The notes under the pieces are model-generated. The model was not told where the DNA came from. It searched no databases and saw only the letters and a program-made list of their open reading frames with translations. The position numbers and the translations under genes were made by a program. From Dromaius novaehollandiae (lineage: Eukaryota; Chordata; Aves; Casuariiformes; Dromaiidae), in NCBI RefSeq assembly GCF_036370855.1, contig NC_088101.1, positions 7,866,154 through 7,930,153 on the forward strand: DNA of 64,000 nucleotides. Reading direction: 5' to 3'. Numbering within the stretch: the first letter of the stretch is position 1; each line of letters opens with the position of its first letter. Positions 59,876-64,000 of the stretch are shown here, in pieces.

Positions 59876-62800
59876 TCAGCGCCGCCGCGGGGGCTGCTCG
59901 AGGCCGGTGTCCCGGAGGAGCCGAGCGGCCGCCTGCTGCACCCGCGGGTCCCTGTCTCTCCGCAGCACCCGCAGAGCTGCAACAGCACCGGCACCGGCGT
60001 CAGGGCCGCACCCGGCACCAGCCCAGCCTCCCCGGCAGGGCGATGCTGCCCCGCGGCCGCCGCCATGCCGGGGCCCAAACCCCCCCCAACCCCCGGGCCC
60101 GGGGCGCCAGGGCCCTGTCACCTACTTGCTGAGAGCGGCATCACTTCCTCCCGCGTCAGCCACTCGATGCCCGCGTGCTCCACGAGGACCCCTGCATGCA
60201 CAGAGCAACACACCGACATCAGGGCGACACACCGACATCAGAGTGCCCCCGGGACCCCCAGCCCGGGCAGACGGGGACAGCGGCGGCGCGGGGGGAGCAG
60301 CCGCAGAGAGCGCCCGCTCCAGCTCACCGGTGACGTCGAGGGCCGCAGCCTGCAGCTCCCCGCAGCTCCCCAGGAAGCAGTGCCTGGCAGCGACGTACAG
60401 CATCTCCTGGTGCTCGGGGCACTCCTGGGCCTGGGGGACGCGGGACACGCTGTCCTTCTCGGCCGCAAAACCACCCCGCCGCCCTCGGCGTGTCACCCGC
60501 TTCCTCCCTCTCCCGGGGCCGGCGAGGGCCCCGCAGCCCCATCACGCCCGGGCGCGCAGCTCCTCACCAGCTGGCTGCAGACGTCGCCCAGCAGCTCAGC
60601 CGCGCTCAGCCGGGTGTTGACGGCGAGGCCCTGCCGCACCCTCCGCAGCCCCAAAAACGGGGCGCACAGCCGCAGGGCGCCCTGGCACGCCTGCCAAAGA
60701 GAGGTGAGCCGGGGCGCTGGAGTCACTACCCTGGGCAGCGCAGGGGTGACTGCGCGGGGACGCTTTCAGGGAGGCTCTGCAGAGACCCTGCAGCTGCTGA
60801 GCAGGCGGCAACGGCAGCAATGTCCCTGCGGCTGCTGCCTGGCTTCGCTTCTTGCTTCCCTTCCCCCCGGGGCTCTTACCATGGAGGCTCCCGGGTCGGG
60901 GTCCCGGAGGTGCAGGACGAGGCTGGCCCACGTGCTGCCCAGCTCCTCCGTGAAGAAAGACCTCCACCTCCTCGTGGCAGAGGCGGCCAGCACCCCGTAC
61001 AGGGTGAAGGCCGCCGAGCGCAGCGACGCCTGCTCCTGCAACCCAGAAACCCCAGCCCTCAGGTGGGCGACTGGGACGCCGCGTACAGCTGTTTCTGCAA
61101 CACCCGGGCGCTGCCGGTCGAGCACAATGCCCGGAGAAAGGACCCCCACAGGGGTCACAAACAGCAGCTCCCCCACCTTCCCCAGGGAGAAGCATCTTCC
61201 CCGAACCCTCCCGATCCGCAGCGGCCCCTGCCCACGCCACCCCTCTCGGACGAGCCCACGAGGGACCCTTCAAGCAGGTGTCAGACAACACCGCTCACTC
61301 ACAGCATCGAAGAACCCCTTTGTGGCCCTGGCGATGTCTCTGAAGGTGGAGCCCACAGCCTTCCCCTTCAGCTCCGTCACCACCTTCGCCAGCGCCAGCA
61401 GGCTCTCTGCCACCACCTCCGCCGCGGCCACGTCCTCCAGGCCCCTCCGCAGCGCCTCCAGCACGGCTCCCTTGTGCTTTCGCAGCTGCCAAGCGTGACA
61501 CACACGTGAGCCTCCTGCTAGTCCTGCCTCTAACCGCTCCTCTTCCCCATCGCCTCCAGGGGCTGAAGCTCTCAGAAGCAGCCCCCGAGCACATCGCAGC
61601 CCAAGTTTCGCGCGGAGCAAAGCCCCTCTCACCTTCTCCGGCGCTCCGCTGACCAGGTTGCCCAGGCCGCGCGCTGCCATCTGCCGCACGGTGCTGCTCG
61701 AGTCCCGCAGCTTCTCCAGCAAGGCCCTCGCGATGGGCTGGAGGCACCTCCACTCCTGCAGCGCCGGCTCCTTCATCAGCTGCAGCACAGCAACCCGGCC
61801 GTCGGCACCCGCAGACGGATGCAGACCAGGCCCGGGAACAGCAGCCGCCCCGGGCTCCGCACGAGGAAGCCCCACCAGCCCCAGCTGACCGCCCCCATGC
61901 CCAGCAGCTTTCCTTGGGGCCCGGCCCAGGCTGCGGCTTTGGCCAGGCTGAGGGCAGCGCTGCCCTGTGCCCGGGGGTGCTCATGGGTGGGTGGGGGCTG
62001 GGCAGGGGCCGAGGAAGGGCAGCTCCTGAGAGACCTGCTATGAGGGGGGATCTGCTCCCGCCGGGAATGTGACACCTTCTGCCGGCACCTTCTTGCTGGC
62101 ATCCTGAGAAAAGCCCTCCTAAACCTCCCTCTCCCACCTTCTCCCTCACCTCCGCAAAGAAAGCCGCGGCCGTGACCCGCAGGTTGGCCGAGGGGGCGTC
62201 CAGCCACCGGGTCAGCACCAGCACCAGGGGCAGCGAGATGGTCCCGGCGCGGAGCAGCACCCTGCGCACAGAGCACAGGCAGGCGACGTGCGGTTACACA
62301 GGGCGGCACCCGGCCTCGGGCCCCCGAGATCCCCCCGCTCCCACGCGGGCTCTGCTCGGCACCTCCGAGACGCCCAGGCCCGGGGGAAGGGTCCCGCCAG
62401 CCCCTCCTGGGTCGCGGCCACCCCGGAGCAGCGAGGCGCCTCCTCGGGCTCTCACCCGGTCAGCAGGCAGACGCCGTCGTGGTGAGCCCGGGGGTCTTCC
62501 AGGGCAGCCCAGGCGCCCTGCTTCCGCAGCAGCCACAGCCATTTCCCATCGAGGCACGTGCGCAGCACCGCCTCCAGGGTCTCCAGGGAAAGCCTGGGCG
62601 AGGAGAGAGCAGCGAGGCCTCAGTCACGGCAACAGGCGAAGGAAACGCTGCCGCCTGCGAGGCCTTCGCTCACTCCTGCTCAGCCTCACCGAGGGAGCTG
62701 CAAACACCCCTGGAATGACATCTCACAACCCTGAAGCCTGACAAGCTCTAAGAAACCTGGCCTACGGACCCTAGGGACCGTCGGCTCACAAACACGCCAA

Positions 62801-63892
62801 CAGAGACCAAACCAACCAGCACGCCAACACTCATAAAACAAGAACTACAACCAAACAGACAAACCCAAACCAAAATAGAGCCCAGGGGAAAAAACAAGTC
62901 TCCCTGGGGCACCTTCCTCCCTGGGAATCAAGGTTACGGGGACCCAAGCCCGGCCCCTGCGTCTCTGTCCCCCGGCTCCTACCTGCAAGGATTGTCGTCG
63001 CTCGCGTGGCCCTTCAGGAACAGCTTTCCCCGGGTGCTGAGTGGGGAAGACGGCATCTCCTTGCCCACTGTGGCGCTGATCTGCTTCAGCAGCACCGGCA
63101 GCAGCTCCGGGAGCAGGTGCTGCACAGCCTCCGGGCTCCGCAGCGCTGACACCACCACAGAGATGGCCCGGGTCATCTGCAGAGAAATGCAACCAAAAGT
63201 CGCCTGTGAAAACAAGGCCTTTTCCCACCTGTGCCCTGCCCGCCTCGGGGACCTTCACTGCCTGCAGTTTACTCCCCTGCAGCCTGGCAGCAGCAAACGC
63301 TCTCGGCTGACAGCGCTGCCCAGGGCCCAGCACGGCACCAGCCCGGGGGGCTCAGGGAGGTTCGCAGCATGCACGGAGCTCCCTCAGGCTGAAGGGTGAT
63401 TTGGGAAGTCAGGTACGAAGCCGGTGCACGTACCTTGAGAGGCTCCAGCGCAGCCTCCTCCTCGTCTGCCTCAGGCTTGGCAGAGCTGGTCCTGGGCTGG
63501 TCGCTTCCCAAGTTCTTCAGTTTTTCCATCAGAACCCGCAGGAAGTGGTCCACAAAGAATTTCCCCCCCCAGGACCCTCCACAGCTCCTCAGTGTCACTG
63601 CAAGGGAGCAGAAGTTCCCCCGTGAGCCCCCGGGCTCTGGCACCTGCGACGCCCTCGGCAGCGCCAAACGCTCTCCTGGCCTCCACGGGGCTGGTGGTGG
63701 CTCCTGCCCGTCCGTGGGGCCGGGGCAGTGCACGTACCTGTCCATGGGCAGCTGCTTCTGCAGCAGGCTGTCGATGACGGCCCCGGGGTGGTAGAGGGCG
63801 AGCAGGGACACGGCCTCCAGGAGGAAGTGTCGGAGGGTGTCCTGCTGCATGGTCGGCATCCGGATGTAAATGATGCTCAGGATTTCTGGCAC
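59876..63892 (-). CDS. Maestro heat-like repeat (MROH) family protein, C-terminal part
   Basis: HEAT-repeat protein of the MROH family; the molecular role is unknown. Twelve minus-strand exons have canonical sites and phases that join: 63738-63892, 63434-63597, 62983-63176, 62456-62593, 62150-62261, 61633-61779, 61303-61485, 60880-61035, 60568-60690, 60328-60424, 60126-60191, 59876-59976 (TGA). They encode about 545 residues, mostly amphipathic helix pairs. Family-typical stretches are LRHFLLEAVSLLALYHP, MTRAISVVVSAL, DPRAHHDGVCLLTG, VRQMAARGLGNLVSGAPEK and HAGIEWLT. The gene continues beyond the right edge, so the start is missing. Exon 63434-63597 has eight G where the frame needs seven, a one-base frameshift in a homopolymer; all other exons are open. 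Which avian MROH member it is cannot be told by eye. Confidence 0.85.
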
Positions 63893-64000
63893 CTGAACGC
63901 AGACCAAAAGAGCCGTCGTCTCCATCCTCTCTTGCTCCTCCCGCACGGCCCAGGCACCCCCACTCGGCCCACGAGCAATTCCTGCTCCCCGACCAGTTCT

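Noticed and set aside
58904-61498. 864-aa plus-strand open frame
   Set aside because: It is antisense to well-phased MROH exons and crosses a CpG island. The minus-strand gene explains the region.

Overview
The window looks like avian nuclear DNA. The evidence is compact spliced genes, a CR1 LINE ending in the typical ATTCTGTG-like 3' tail, few other interspersed repeats, very GC-rich CpG islands, and a MROH (maestro heat-like) gene of the kind that is strongly expanded in birds. No prokaryotic, organellar or CRISPR features are present. All calls come from reading the sequence by eye, with protein families recognised from memory.

Layout. (1) 1-12,136, plus strand: heparanase (HPSE), exons 2-12 with intact splice sites and phases; exon 1 lies to the left of the window. 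Its 3' UTR follows. (2) 12,137-17,560: HPSE 3' UTR and spacer, with a long (AC)n tract, a T30 run, and an LTR-like segment flanked by nearly identical 214/215-bp direct repeats. (3) 17,600-25,652, plus strand: COQ2 (4-hydroxybenzoate polyprenyltransferase), complete in seven exons, with a CpG-island promoter carrying an NRF1 palindrome and a YY1 motif over the start codon; a CR1 LINE sits in intron 2. (4) 25,653-41,150: non-coding, with a 0.5-kb polypyrimidine tract. (5) 41,150-52,470, plus strand: a tandem pair of PLAC8 genes. The first is intact. The second keeps all splice sites but has a 2-nt deletion in its middle coding exon. (6) 52,470-54,900: non-coding. (7) 54,900-59,850: an abrupt change to very GC-rich DNA, with a repeat-bearing CpG island, a candidate five-exon transcript with an unrecognised 192-aa frame, a minisatellite ending in a 49-bp-arm inverted repeat, and a second CpG island. 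(8) 59,870-64,000, minus strand: the C-terminal twelve coding exons of a MROH-family HEAT-repeat gene that continues past the right edge.

HPSE-COQ2-PLAC8 in this order and orientation is conserved synteny with mammals. HPSE degrades heparan sulfate, COQ2 makes ubiquinone in mitochondria, and PLAC8 is a small cysteine-rich protein, so they are neighbours by history and not a pathway. The MROH gene is not the mammalian neighbour (COPS4), so the region near 53-55 kb is either a lineage rearrangement or an assembly join. I found no clear case for an undescribed biological system. The most unusual material is the GC-rich block at 55-59.8 kb and the conserved splice arrangement that splits the PLAC8 stop codon.
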